From contig NC_081553.1 of assembly GCF_963082655.1 (NCBI RefSeq), forward strand, positions 48,403,728-48,467,727: a stretch of 64,000 nt of DNA, read 5' to 3'. Positions 46,160-57,212 of this stretch are shown here, one piece after another (the first letter of the stretch is position 1; each line of letters starts with the position of its first letter). The notes under the pieces were generated by a model. That model saw only the letters and a program-made list of their open reading frames with translations. It was not told where the DNA came from and did no database searches. Source of the stretch: Stomoxys calcitrans (Eukaryota; Arthropoda; Insecta; Diptera; Muscidae). The translations under genes and the position numbers were made by a program.

Positions 46160-46397
46160 TTGGGTTGCTCAAAAAGTAATTGCGGATTTTTCATATAGTC
46201 GGCGTTGACAAATTTTTTCACAGCTTGTAACTCTGTAATTGCATTATTTCTTCTGTCAGTTATCAGCTGTTACTTTTAGCTTGCTTTAGAAAAAAAAGTG
46301 TAAAAAAAGTATATTTGATTAAAGTTCATTCTAAGTTTTATTAAAAATGCATTTACTTTCTTTTAAAAAATCCGCAACTACTTTTTGGGCAACCCAA
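46160..46397 (+). mobile_element. mariner-type MITE, copy 11
   Basis: Full length, TA at 46158-46159 and 46398-46399; one change in the left end (TTGCTC). Confidence 0.93.
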
Positions 46398-46557
46398 TAT
46401 ATTCAATGAAATATCCATTGATTAGAATACAATGATTATTATCTTTTTCACCTGTTTATTATAAAGACTCAACAATTATCCTTAAAAAAATCATTACCAC
46501 ACTTATTTGAAGACAACTATCCCTTCCATAATAAAAAGTCGAAAGATCAGAAAAAGC

Positions 46558-47185
46558 CTTGAACTTCCAATTTCCTGACATGCTTACGAACGTCCTCTTT
46601 GGCTTTTTTGTGCATTTCTATTGAGATTTTTAGCGACATCCAAAATCTCTTTTGCTGTCATAGCAGCAGTACACAGTTTGCGCTTCTTATTCAACTCAGC
46701 TGCCAAATCTCTCAATTGACTCATCAAGCCTCGACTTTTCTCTTCAGCATGCTCTTCCTTTGCCAACAGATCTCGTTCGAATTGCGCAATCTAGAATCCT
46801 CGGTTAGCTGCAACTTATCCACCACTTCAGAGCACGTTTACCCATCTCCAATTCATGAACCGTTTTGCTGATGATGCTTTGGGTATTGATCAAATCTCAG
46901 AGGTCATTTTGTAGCGCCTTGCCTTAGTTCCCCATATCATCTATTTTGTCATAGGCGACAGCCAATTCACTACTAAGTGAGATGACCTTGGCTTATTGTT
47001 TACGGATTCTACGTTCGGCAGCATCATGTTCTTGGGAAAATTGCTCAGAAATGGCTTTAGTCGTAGGAAAATTCTACTATAGACGAAGCTCGCCATTATT
47101 TCCTATGAAATCTTTCTTTGTTTCCGTGAAGTATTTCTCTAATTTTGAACACCTTTTCCACTTGTTCTCCAGAGCACTTATATGG
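46558..47185 (-). pseudogene. zip: Pseudogene of non-muscle myosin II heavy chain (zipper) tail
   Basis: On the minus strand the translation follows the coiled-coil rod of fly zipper in order: KAISEQFSQEHDAAERRIRK (about 47055), AKVISLSSELAVAYDKIDD (about 46980), INTQSIISKTVHELEMGKRA (about 46880), KLQLTEDSRL, LAKEEHAEEKSRGLMSQLRD (about 46765), AAELNKKRKLCTAAMTAKE and EMHKKAKEDVRKHVRKLE (about 46600). Stops, frameshifts and a deletion (in the LRLEVNMQALRAQFERDLL region) break it. About 630 bases run without an intron, which suggests a reverse-transcribed copy, though a truncated genomic duplicate of one long exon is also possible. Recognition is from memory of the family sequence. Confidence 0.82.
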
Positions 47186-47302
47186 GCAGTTTTGCGGGGA
47201 TTTCCTATCGTACGTTGCTATAAGATCACTAATATGTCCCTTCACATTCACTTTGAATATGTTCGTCGGGAATAATTAGTTCCACACTGTACATTTACTT
47301 TA

Positions 47303-47950
47303 AACAAGTAAAAGCGTGCTTAGCTCGGTCGGGTCGAATCTTGGAAACCCACCACCATGGATTCTGCTAAAATATGGGAGCTCTATCCAGCTATAGACTG
47401 AATTTGACTGTACTTGGCTCCGTTGTTGGGAGTCATAACAGGACACTATGTGCCAAATTTCAGCCAAATCAGAAAAAATTGTGGCTTCCATGGGCTCAGT
47501 AAGTTAAAATGGGGAGATCGGTTTATATGGGAGCTATATCAAGGTATAGACCGATTTGGCTCCGTTGTTGGAAGTCATAACAGAACACTATGTGCAAAAT
47601 TTCAGCCAAATTGGACTAAAATTGTGACCTCCATGGGCCTAGGAAGTAAAATCGGGAGTTCGGTTTATATGGGAGCTATATCCAAATCTGAACCGATATG
47701 GCCGATTTGCAACCCCCGACGACCTCAATCAATATAAAGTATCTATGCAGAATTTCAAGCGGCTAGCTCTACGCTTTCAACTGCTATTGTGATTTCGACA
47801 GACGAACGAACGGACATGGCTGGTTCGAATCAGAATTTCGATACGATCAAGAATATATATACTTTATGGAGTCCTAGATCAATATTTCGAGATGTTACAA
47901 ACGGAATGACTAGATTAGTACACCCCCATCCTATGGTGGTGGGTATAAGA
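47303..47950 (-). mobile_element. DINE-1-like element, complete and short
   Basis: Left: AACAAGTAAAAGCGTGC with palindrome GCTCGGTCGGGTCGA. Two to three first-subfamily units (GTTGTTGGGAGTCATAAC and GTTGTTGGAAGTCATAAC). Right: the 5' block read backwards, ending CCCCCATCCTATGGTGGTGG. Confidence 0.84.
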
Positions 47951-48121
47951 ATATCACAGTCACGACACTATCATGTCGGGGTCACCAAAATGTGCAGGCT
48001 ACTGCTGCACTTCGACGCGTATGTCAAGGAACAAATTGAAGATCAACCGCTTTGGTTGATGGTTTGGGAAGAACTCATTTTACTTCTTCTTTCATCTTAA
48101 CTATTAACCTAAATCTATATA

Positions 48122-48358
48122 TTGGGTTGCCCAAAAAGTAATTGCGGATTTTTTAAAAGAAAGTAAATGCATTTTTAATAAAACTTAGAATGAACTTTAA
48201 TCAAATATACTTTTTTTACACTTTTTTTCTAAAGCAAACTAAAAGTAACAGCTGATAACAGACAGAAGAAAGAATGCAATTACAGGGTCACAAGATGTGA
48301 AAAAATTTGTCAACGCCGACTATATGAAAAATCCGCAATTACTTCTTGGGCAACCCAA
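48122..48358 (-). mobile_element. mariner-type MITE, copy 12
   Basis: Full length, TA at 48120-48121 and 48359-48360. Abuts the 3' end of LINE-A copy 4. Confidence 0.93.
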
Positions 48359-48361
48359 TAT

Positions 48362-49176
48362 ATATAGGTTAGGTTTAAGTGGCATTCTGGCATCAGACTC
48401 ACTTAGACGTTTTCGTCCATTGTGATACCACAGGAACAGAAGAAGAAAGATGCCTTCTAGTTCCTACCGTTGAACCATCCAGATCGCTTTAAAAAGACCA
48501 ATAACTTGCGAATGTTCACATCCACTAAATCAGAGAGGTTCTCAAAGAAATGAGACTCTAAAGTGGAACTCCTTCTGACTGCTAGAGCGGGACTCACACA
48601 CAGAAGGTGTTCTATAGTCTATTCCTCTTGGATGTCCTTACAGTTTCTGCAATAGTCGTTGCTGGTAACCTTTAGTCTTTCAGCATGTTTTCCGATTAGA
48701 CAGTGACCTGTAATGACGGACACAATGACTGAGACGTCTGTTCTAGTCAATGATAGTAAAGCGGTAGACCTCTTCTAGTTTAGATGAGGCCAAATAGTTT
48801 TGGAATGCTCACAGCTCTCTCTTTGTGACCATCTATCATTCGTTGTCCTTCGGGCCTGGTCCTGAAAACTTAGCTTACATGTCGCTACAGATTCTTATAT
48901 CCCTGGAATGTGTAGGGTACACTGGGATATCTCTGTGGCCCGGCACCCAGAACTTCCTTAATTGCAGGGATCTCTGCTTGATACAAACTGCAGTGGTCGG
49001 GTACCCTTTTCGATATGACCAGTTGTAGATCTTTACATTACACCCAAAGCTCACCTGGTCGTTTAGTTTGGAACCATCCCTATAGAAGTTTATGTAACTT
49101 CTGTTACCACGCATGTCGTAGTTCAAATCGGTTCCATCAGGTATAGTGGTACAGTACTTTTTATCTATAAATAAAC
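48362..49176 (-). mobile_element. LINE-A copy 4, 3' part with deletion
   Basis: Has the LINE-A 3' tail (AGGTTAGGTTTAAGTGGC), an uninterrupted MITE-free site (CCTTCTAGTTCCTACCG), the CCHC-like tail, then a deletion, and RNase H pieces (NRSYINFYRDGSKLNDQVSF; the usual TDGSKL Thr is Arg here). Ends at MITE copy 13. Confidence 0.8.
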
Positions 49177-49178
49177 TA

Positions 49179-49414
49179 TTGGGTTGCCCATAAAGTAATT
49201 GCGGATTTTTCATATAGTCGGCGTTGACAAATTTTTTCACAGCTTGTGACTGTGTAATTGCATTCTTTCTTCTGTCAGTTATCAGCTGTTACTTTTAGCT
49301 TGCTTTAGAAAAAAAGTGTAAAAAATGTATATTTGATTAAAGTTCATTCTAAGTTTCATTAAAAATGCATTTACTTTCTTTTAAAAAATCCGCAATTACT
49401 TTTTGGGCAACCCA
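49179..49414 (+). mobile_element. mariner-type MITE, copy 13
   Basis: TA at 49177-49178 and 49415-49416; the last base before the right TA is lost (CAACCCA). Confidence 0.92.
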
Positions 49415-49687
49415 TAAACCTATACGTTCACAGGCAGCGAGAATGCAATATTCGATTATCAGGATACATTTATGGCCAAACACTAAACAAACACAATTGC
49501 TTTCTCAGAACCACTTATTTCCTAATTGAAATAATGCATATCTAATGTACACATAGTTATGCGGCCAAACATCACCAAACACAATATGTGGTACCTCATA
49601 AAACTAGAACAAAGTCCTAACTGGCGATAAGATATGCTCTGCCCATGCGTGACCTTAGCGTACAATCCGTACAGCACTGTGCAGTAA

Positions 49688-50146
49688 GTATGGTCCAAAA
49701 TGGTCTATAACCATCCCATATATAAACCGATCTCGAAGACCACCGTAGCGCAGAGGTTAGAATGTCCGCTTGTGGCGCTTAAGGTGTGGGTTCGAATACT
49801 GGCGAGAACACCAAACAAAAAAAATTCTTTCAGCGGTGGTTATCACCACCTAATGCTGGCGATATATGTATGTGAGGCACTATGAGACAACTTCTCCCCA
49901 AAGAGGTGTCGCACTACTGTACGTCATTCGGACTCGGGCAGGTCCCTTATCATTGACAGGTGAAAAGTTTGTCCCTGTTCCTTTATGAAATGTTCAAGGG
50001 CATAAACCGATCTCTCGATTGGACTTCTTTTGGCAGATATTTTTAAGTAATGTACACGTGTGACCTTCAACTACGTTTGTTTTTGTAATATTGTACTTAA
50101 ATCCATGTTAGTGGGTTCGCAAAATTCGGCCCGGTCGAACTTAGCA
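49688..50146 (+). mobile_element. DINE-1-like 3' part, split by SINE copy 4
   Basis: GTATGGTCCAAAATGGTCTA and AAACCGATCTC before the SINE; TAAACCGATCTCTCGATTGG and the 3' palindrome TTCGGCCCGGTCGAA after it. The last TTTTACTTG is degraded. Confidence 0.7.
49735..49993 (+). mobile_element. tRNA-derived SINE, copy 4, best-preserved head
   Basis: The A box-like TAGCGCAGAGGTTAG is at 49746-49760 and the B box GGTTCGAATAC at 49789-49799, spacing like a tRNA gene. Then the body TCAGCGGTGG, ACCTAATGCTGGCGATA and CATTCGGACTCGG, and the 3' part CCCTTATCATTGACAGG to TGTTCAAGGGCA. Not a functional tRNA: the arms do not pair as a full cloverleaf and the body continues. Confidence 0.85.
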
Positions 50147-50275
50147 CATTTCCATATGATTTCTGCTTACTTAGTTCTAGCTCTTTTTGCCCTTATCTAC
50201 CGAATTGAATAGCCACTGTGTGGATGAAATAAAGTGCGGAACATGATTTTTTTAGCCATGCTTGATTTCGAATAT

Positions 50276-52222
50276 TGGCTAGGCAAAGAAATGGGTTAAA
50301 GATATGCCACATAAATTCTCAAAGTCTGGTAAGGAAGATTGATGAATTTAGATATATTTTCGAAGGATCAGGCATTGATATTATATGCCTCTCGGAAACA
50401 TGGCTTAGTCCTTCCATAGGTGATAGTCTCGTCAACTTAAATGAATATACTATGTTCAGATCTCACAGGGGAAGTCGCGGGGGGTAGTGTTGCCATTTAT
50501 GTTAGAAGAAATCTGAAAGCTAGAATTCGTTTAAAGTCTGAATTCGGGGACCAGATGGAACACATGTTTGTTACACTATCTTCAAATCTTGAGAAAGTTT
50601 TAGTTGGTTGTATCTACCGTCCGAATAATACGATTGACATACATGGGCTTCAGGTTGTACTGGAGTCCGTAACACTGGTTTATACTGAAACATACTTAGA
50701 GATTCAACTCTGACTGATGCTATGTTGACACTTGGCCTATTCGTCACCAATAATACAAACCCCACACATTTCACCGTCAACTGTCAATACACTCTCAGAT
50801 TTGTTCTTTGTCAATAATTTTTTGAAGATATCATTGTATGATCAGATTTCTGTTCCATGTTTCTCTAAGCATGATCTGATTTTGATTTGTGGGAGGAAGA
50901 GGAGGACATATCTTATTGTGACTACAATAATTTGAATTATGAACATTTAGTTGGTGAACTGGGATGGGACATATTTACACTTTTAACTGTCGATCAGCAG
51001 ACGGCTTTCATGACGGATAACATTTTACGTCTCTATGATGCAACTGTTCCCATACGGATTAAAAGGACTTCGGCCTAAAGAAAGCCATGGTTCAATTCAA
51101 AAATCAAGGCGCTTATCGGCGATAGGGACTTGGCTTACAGTAGATGGAAACGTTTCAAGTCTCCAGAGCTGAAAGAAGAATTCCGTGAAGCCAGGAGGAA
51201 AGTTAACAGTTTAACAGTTGTATTAATGCGGCTAAAATGAAGTATTGGGTTGCCCAAAAAGTAATTGCGGATTTTTGATATAGTCGTTAACAAATTTTTT
51301 CACAGCTTGTGACTCTGTAATTGCATTCTTTCTTCTGTCAGTTATCAGCTGTTACTTTTAGCTTGCTTTAGAAAAAAAGTGTAAAAAAAGTATATTTGAT
51401 TGAAGTTCATTCTAAGTTTTATTAAAAATGCATTTATTTTCTTTTAATAAATCCGCAATTACTTTTTGGGCAACCCAATATTATTCTTCAAGATATGATT
51501 GCGCAGTGGGCTCGAAGAGTAATTGAAAGGTGATACATGACATCGGAGTGGGTAAACCCAAGTCAAACATTCGATACAATGGGGATGTAGATGAACTCAA
51601 CAGGACCTTTGTAAGCATACCCGATATACAAACGGACACGCAATTTTACAGTGAAGATGATGATGGACCGGCTTTCGTTTTTGATGCCCGTAGACCTTTT
51701 GACTTAAGATGTGTTAGCCATGAGGAAGTTTATGGGAGTTTAATCCGTGTTAAGTCAACTGCAATTGGCTTGGACGTAGTTGATCCGAGATTTGTGCGAA
51801 TGTTACTTCCATAACTCCTACTGTACTTTATGTACCTGTTTAATTCAATTTTGAGCTCCAGTGTGTATCCTATTATTTGGAAGCATGCAAAGATTATCCC
51901 CATTTCCAAATCCAACGTTGATTATCGGCCGATATCAATTCTATGCTATCTCTCTAAGGTTTTTGAGAAAATTCTTCATGGACAGATGTCGGTATATCTT
52001 CACCCAGAGTCCCTCTTGTCAGAAAGACAGTCCGGCTTCCGTTTTGATCATAGTTGCTGCATTGGTTGAAGTTGCTGAATCGTTCAGAGATGACATTGAT
52101 GAGAACAAAATTGGCTTTCTGGTTCTTTTGGATCACTCCAAAACTAGGGAATTTTTTTTACTTCACATCAACGGCAACGAGTCTCATTATGTCGTATCTG
52201 AGCGATAGACGGCAGTCTGTAT
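50276..52222 (+). mobile_element. LINE-D: endonuclease and RT, broken by MITE
   Basis: Endonuclease: LKICHINSQSLVRKIDEFRY, IDIICLSETWLSPSIGDSL, SVAIYVRRNLKARI and VGCIYRPNNTIDIHG. A linker follows (PWFNSKIKALIGDRDLAYSR), then RT pieces (IWKHAKIIPISKSNVDYRPI, LSERQSGFRFDHSC). It breaks off at MSYLSDRRQSV before or within the RT. Frameshifts occur throughout. The endonuclease start is different from LINE-A, B, C and E, so this is another family (Jockey/CR1-like at a guess). Confidence 0.82.
51245..51478 (+). mobile_element. mariner-type MITE, copy 14
   Basis: TA at 51243-51244 and 51479-51480; a short loss in the CATATAGTCGG region (GATATAGTCGTTAAC). Inside LINE-D. Confidence 0.92.
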
Positions 52223-52224
52223 CA

Positions 52225-53288
52225 CACTATTACGTTTTAAATCCATATCGAATAATTTTTTTTTTAATAAATAAGCAAAATGCAATTGGTGGCTCGTAAA
52301 GAATATAATGAACTTCCAATAAAACCAAAATCATTTAGCTGTTATCATGTCTAGTTTGACAGATATACCAGTGTGAACTTGGTAATAGTTCATATCAGCT
52401 ACCCTTGGCATGTGGCATTTTGAATCTAAATATAATTTTGCGAATTTAATTTGAGAATTTATTTTAAGATAATCTCTCTTCACAGAATAGCATTTCCATT
52501 AAAAGTCAATAAACTTAATGACACATATCATTTAAAAATAATAGCTTAAATTTTGTGATGTGTTAAATACGCATTATTTCGCTTTTCACTTCTGACTAAC
52601 AATGTTGACGCGTATAAGCATAGTTTTAATTACACTCAGCTGTATGCAGATATCACAGGCAAGTTTTGATAAATTTTCATTGATACGACTCTTCTATCCA
52701 TTTTATATTTTGATGCAGTCTGCAAAACGTGCCGTCGGCTTGAAACTCTACAACTTTACATGTACACCATATTCAAATTTGATCGTTGATTATGCTTGTA
52801 CTCTTAAAAAATGGAGTAACACCTTATACGCATACAGTACTATGTTCAAGTTAAGACACCAATTGGCAAACAATGCTGAAGTGGAAGTTTTGCTAGATGC
52901 AAAGCCCTCTACAGGAAAAAATGTTATGAGATTGATAAGAATAAGAATAAGCGTATGTGAAGCATTGAATAAGTTATTCTCCAATGCCATATTGAAGAGC
53001 CTAATGATTGAGTTGTTCCGCAACACTAACTTGCCTTATGCATGTCCCATAAATGGGGTAGGTGTAATCCTTTTCTTGAAAATACATTCATATATAGAAA
53101 CATAATTGCTAATGAATATCTTTACAGAACTATATGTATAACGCAACCGATTGTGTAATAAGTGATGATGTGGTACCTTCTTATTTACCAAACCTGCAGT
53201 TTAACTATACCATTAATTTCTTTGAGAACCGAAGACGTTTTGTCGAACTAATCATTCGGGGTGCTACAGTACGTAAGAAGTAAATTCA
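52225..53288. repeat. Right copy of the ~1.1 kb gene duplication
   Basis: Counterpart of 44490-45757. It begins right after LINE-D and stops at TAAATTCA, where a DINE 5' block takes over, so the original 3' flank is gone. Confidence 0.85.
52602..53283 (+). CDS. Small secreted DUF1091-type protein, paralog B (3 exons)
   Basis: Exons 52602-52658, 52719-53057 and 53128-53283, 183 residues, matching paralog A with about 20 differences (89% identity) and no stop. Signal peptide MLTRISIVLITLSCMQISQ; then the same Cys pattern, CEALNKLFSNAILK, LPYACPING, and exon 3 NYMYNATDCVISDDVVPSYL. Intron 1 (GC-AG, 60 bases) is a multiple of three and open, so an unspliced reading would add ASFDKFSLIRLFYPFYILM; paralog A differs there by one base, which argues that this piece is intron in both. 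Intron 2 is GT-AG, 70 bases. The 3' untranslated region is now DINE sequence, so a new polyA site would be needed. Confidence 0.83.
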
Positions 53289-53450
53289 TTGGACGGACAG
53301 AGGGACGGACATGGCTAGGTCGACTTAAAATGTCATGACGATCAAGAATATATACTTTATGGAGTCTTAGACAAATATTTCGAGAAGTTACAAACAGGAT
53401 GACGAAATTAGTATACCCCCATCCTATGGTGGAGGGTATAAAAATAGCTA
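53289..53450 (-). mobile_element. DINE-1-like 5' block alone
   Basis: GGACGGACATGGCTAGGTCG, GATCAAGAATATATACTTTA and CCCCATCCTATGGTGGAGGG, ending GTATAAAAAT. It starts within a few bases of the paralog B stop codon. Confidence 0.85.
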
Positions 53451-53473
53451 TGCTGGCGGTTAAGATTTTAATT

Positions 53474-54826
53474 TTTTATACTCACCGCCGAAGGATTGGC
53501 CGGTGGGTATATATACTCTATAAGGTCGAAATATTAATTTCCGTAAAAACATTCTTGATCGCCGTAAAAATCTAAGACATTCTACTCATGTCCGACCGCC
53601 TGTTCATTTCTCCGTCTGTCTGTTGAAATCACGCTACAGTCTTTAAAAATAGAGATATTGAGCTGAAACTTTGCACAAATTATTTTTTTAGTTCATAGGC
53701 AGGTTAAGTTCGAAGATGGGCTATATCGGACCATATCTTGATATAGCCCCCATATAGACCGATCCGACGATTTAAGGTCTTAGGCCCATAAAAAGCGCAT
53801 ATATTATCCGACTTTGCTGAAATTTCGGACAGTGAGTTATGTTAGGCCTTTCGACTTTCATTTGGCCGAAATCGGTCCAGATTTGAATATAGCTGCCATA
53901 TAGACCGATCTCTCGATTTAAGGTATTGGGCCCATAAAAGGCGCATTTATTGTCCGCTTTCGTCAAAATTTGTGACAACCGACCTCATTAGTGTAGGTCG
54001 GTTGGGATTGTAAATGGACCATTTTGGTCCATGTTTTGATATAGCTACCATATAAACTGATCATGGGTCTTGACTTCTTCATCCTCTAGAGGGCGCAATT
54101 CTTATCCGATTTGGCTGTAATTTTGCACGCGGTGTTTTGGTATCCCTTTCAACATTTGTGCGAAGTATGGTCTAAATCGATCCATAACCTGATATAGCTG
54201 CCATATAAACCGATCTTGGATCTTAACTTATCTAGCCGCTAGAGGGCGCAATTCTCATCCGATTTGGCTAAAATTTAGCATGAGGTGTTTTGATATGACT
54301 TCCAAAAACTGTTATGAGTATGGCGCAAATCGGTACATAACCTGATATAGCTGCCATATAAACTGATCTGGGATCTTGACTTCCTGAGCCTCTAGAGGGC
54401 GCAGTTCCTATCCGATTTGGCTGAAAAATTGGCATGAGGTGTTTTGATATGACTTCCAAAAACTGTTATGAGTATGGCGCAAATCGGTACATAACCTGAT
54501 ATAGCTGCCATATAAACTGATCTGGGATCTTGACTTCTTGAGCCTCTAGAGAGCGCAATTCTCATCCGATTTGGCACAAATTTTGTGCAATAAGGTCTGA
54601 ATCGATATGTAGCTTGATACAGCTCCCATATAAACCGATCTCCTGATTTTGCTTCGTGAGCCCCGAATCGGGCTATAACATGATATAGCTACTCCTCCTC
54701 CGTCCTCAGTCCTTATGCATTATTCTTTGTTTGCCTAAAATGAGATACCGCGCAAACAACGCGACAGATGCGATCCATGGTGGAGGGTATATAAGATTCG
54801 GCCGGCCGAACTTAGCGAACTTTTGT
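53474..54826 (+). mobile_element. DINE-1-like element, complete, mixed units
   Basis: 5' end TATACTCACCGCCGAAGG with ATTCTTGATCGCCGTAAAAA. Second-subfamily units come first, then first-subfamily units read backwards (CTCTAGAGGGCGCAATTC) from about 53990. 3' end: GATCCATGGTGGAGGGTATA and palindrome TTCGGCCGGCCGAA. A ~153 bp unit near 54300 and the next near 54455 are almost identical to each other, a recent local doubling. Confidence 0.82.
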
Positions 54827-55882
54827 CTATAGGCAGGTTAAGTTCGAAGATGGGCTATATCGGACTATGTCTTTTATGCTTCATGAATTTGCCCCAGATC
54901 GGTTCAGATTTGAATATTGCTGCCCTGTCTGTCTCTCGATTTTAGGTCTTGGGCCCATAAAAGTCACATTTATTATCCGATTTTGCGGAAATTTGGGACA
55001 GTGAGTTATGTTAGGCCTCTCGACTTGCTTCTTCCATTTGGCCGAAATCTGTCCAGATTTGGATATAGCTGCCATATAGACCGATCTCTCGATTTAAGGT
55101 ATTGGGCCCATAAAAGGCGCATTTATTGTCCGCTTTCGTCAAAATTTGAGACAGTGAGTGGTCTTAGGCTCTTTGACATCTTTTTGCAATTTGGCCCAAG
55201 TTGGTCCCGATTTGGATATAGCTGCCATATTGACCGATCTCTCGATTTATGGTTTTGGACCTATGAAAGACGCATTTATTGTTCGATGTCGCCGAAATTT
55301 GGGACAGTGAGTTATGTTAGACCACTCGACATCCTTCTTCAATTTGGCCCAGATCATTCCAGATTTGAATATACAGGGTGGCTGATGAAAGCCGCTACCA
55401 AAAAAAAATGTAATAACTTTTTTTCTATTTAATAATAATAATTTAATAATTAATTTAATTAATTAATTAATTAATTTAATTAATAATAATTTAATAATTA
55501 ATTTAATAATTTAATTTAACATGAATAAAAGAAAAATGTATTCCATACACCGAAAAAAAAATGTAGCAATATTCATCATTGTAGCAATATTCATCAGCCA
55601 CCCTGTAGCTGCCATATAGACCGATCTCTCGATTTAAGGTCTTGTCCCTATAAAGACGCATTTATTGTCCGATTTCGCCGAATTTTGGAAAAATGAGTTG
55701 TGTGGGGCCCTTTGACATTCCTCTGCAATTTGGCCCAGATCGATCCAGATTTGAATATAGACCGATCTCTCGATTTAAAGTCTTGTCCCCATAAAGGTAG
55801 CATTTCGCTGAAATTTGATACAGTGATTTATGTTAGGCTTTTCGACATTGGTTCAGATCGGTCTATGTTTGGATATAGCTAT
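54827..55882 (+). mobile_element. DINE-1-like array, second subfamily, 5' and 3' ends missing
   Basis: Starts TCTATAGGCAGGTTAAGTTC and runs through about six 153 bp units (GACAGTGAGT landmark). A small MITE (55374-55605) is inserted. Stops where the next DINE begins (ATTAACAAGTAAAAAC). Confidence 0.78.
55374..55605. mobile_element. Second MITE family, 232 bp, 16 bp terminal inverted repeats
   Basis: Ends are CAGGGTGGCTGATGAA and its exact inverse, with TA on both sides (55372-55373, 55606-55607). Taking it out restores GAATATAGCTGCCATATAG, a standard DINE unit sequence. The interior is almost all A/T (TAATTAATTAAT runs) with a 19 bp direct repeat (GTAGCAATATTCATCA) near the right end. No coding capacity. 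Confidence 0.9.
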
Positions 55883-57018
55883 TAACAAGTAAAAACGTGC
55901 TAAGTTCGGCCGGGCCGAATCTTATATACCTTCCACCATGGATCGCATTTGTCGAGTTCTTTTCCCGGCATCTCTTCTTAGGCAAAAAAAGGATATAAGA
56001 AAAGATTTGCTCTGCGATTAGAGCGATATTAAGATATTGTCCGGTTTGGACCACAATTAAATTATATTTATGTTGGAGACCTATGTAAAATGTCAGCCAA
56101 TTCGAATAAGAATTGCGCTCTTTGTGGGCTCAAGAAGTAAAATAGAGAGATCGATCGAGATGGTCATGAGAGAATCCGTCGTACAAAATTTCAGGCAAAT
56201 CGGATAATAATTGCGACCTCTGGAGGCTTAAGAAGTCAAGATCCCAGATCGATTTATATGGCAGCTATATCAGGTTATGGACCGATTTGAACCATACGTG
56301 GCACAGTTGTTGGATATAATTACGAAACACGTCGTGCAAAATTTCATTCCAATCGGATAAGAATTGCACACTCTAGAGGCTCAAGAAATTAAGACCCAAG
56401 ATCGGTTTATATGCCAGCTATATCAGGTTATGGACCGATTTCAACCATACTTCGCACAGTTGTTGGATATCATAGCAAAACACGTCGTGCAAAATTTCGT
56501 TCTAATCGGATAAGAATTGCGCACGCTAGAGGCTCAAGAAGTCAAGACCCAAGATCGGTTTATATGGCAGCTATATCAGGTTATGAACTGATTTAAACCA
56601 TACTTAGCACAGTTGTTGGATATCATAACAAAACACGTCGTGCAAAATTTCATTCCAATCGGATAAGAATTGCGCACTCTAGAGGCTCAAGAAGTCAAGA
56701 CCCAAGATCGGTTTATATGGCAGCTATATCAAAACATGGACCGATATGGCCCATTTACAATACCAACCGACCTACACTAATAAGAAGTATTTGTGTAAAA
56801 TTTCAAGCGGCTAGCTTTACTCCTTCGGAAGTTAGCGTGCTTTCGACAGACAGACGGACGGACGGACGGACAGACGGACGGACATGGCTAGATCGACATA
56901 AAATGTCACGACGATCAAGAATATATATACTTTATGGGGTCTCAGACGAATATTTCGAGTAGTTACAAACAGAATGACGAAATTAGTATACCCCCCATCT
57001 TATGGTGGAGGGTATAAA
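55883..57018 (-). mobile_element. DINE-1-like element, complete (1.1 kb)
   Basis: Left: AACAAGTAAAAACGTGC, palindrome AGTTCGGCCGGGCCGAA, TATACCTTCCACCATGG. Four to five first-subfamily units. Right: GGCTAGATCGACATAAAATG, TATATATACTTTATGGGGTC and CATCTTATGGTGGAGGGTAT. Both ends are well kept, so it serves as a reference copy. Confidence 0.88.
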
Positions 57019-57019
57019 A

Positions 57020-57212
57020 AGACCAATATTTTGTTTTACAAAATTGAACAATGACTTGTACTTATTAGACCACTCAATGTCCGTGCCGAATTTGGTCCAA
57101 ATTTTACCATATTTCGATAAAGCTGCTATGGAGGCATAAATTATGCATTTTTTTACCATAATAATGGGTATCCAAAGTTCAGCCCGGCCGAACTTAAAAA
57201 ATTTTTGCTTGT
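57020..57212 (+). mobile_element. DINE-1-like 3' end fragment
   Basis: CCAATATTTTGTTTTACAAA, then palindrome AGTTCAGCCCGGCCGAACT and TTTTTGCTTGTTT. Only the last ~190 bases. Confidence 0.8.

Noticed and set aside
49735..49805. Functional tRNA gene
   Set aside because: A and B boxes are present but the arms do not pair as a cloverleaf, and the same head occurs fused to a constant body in the other copies; it is a SINE head.
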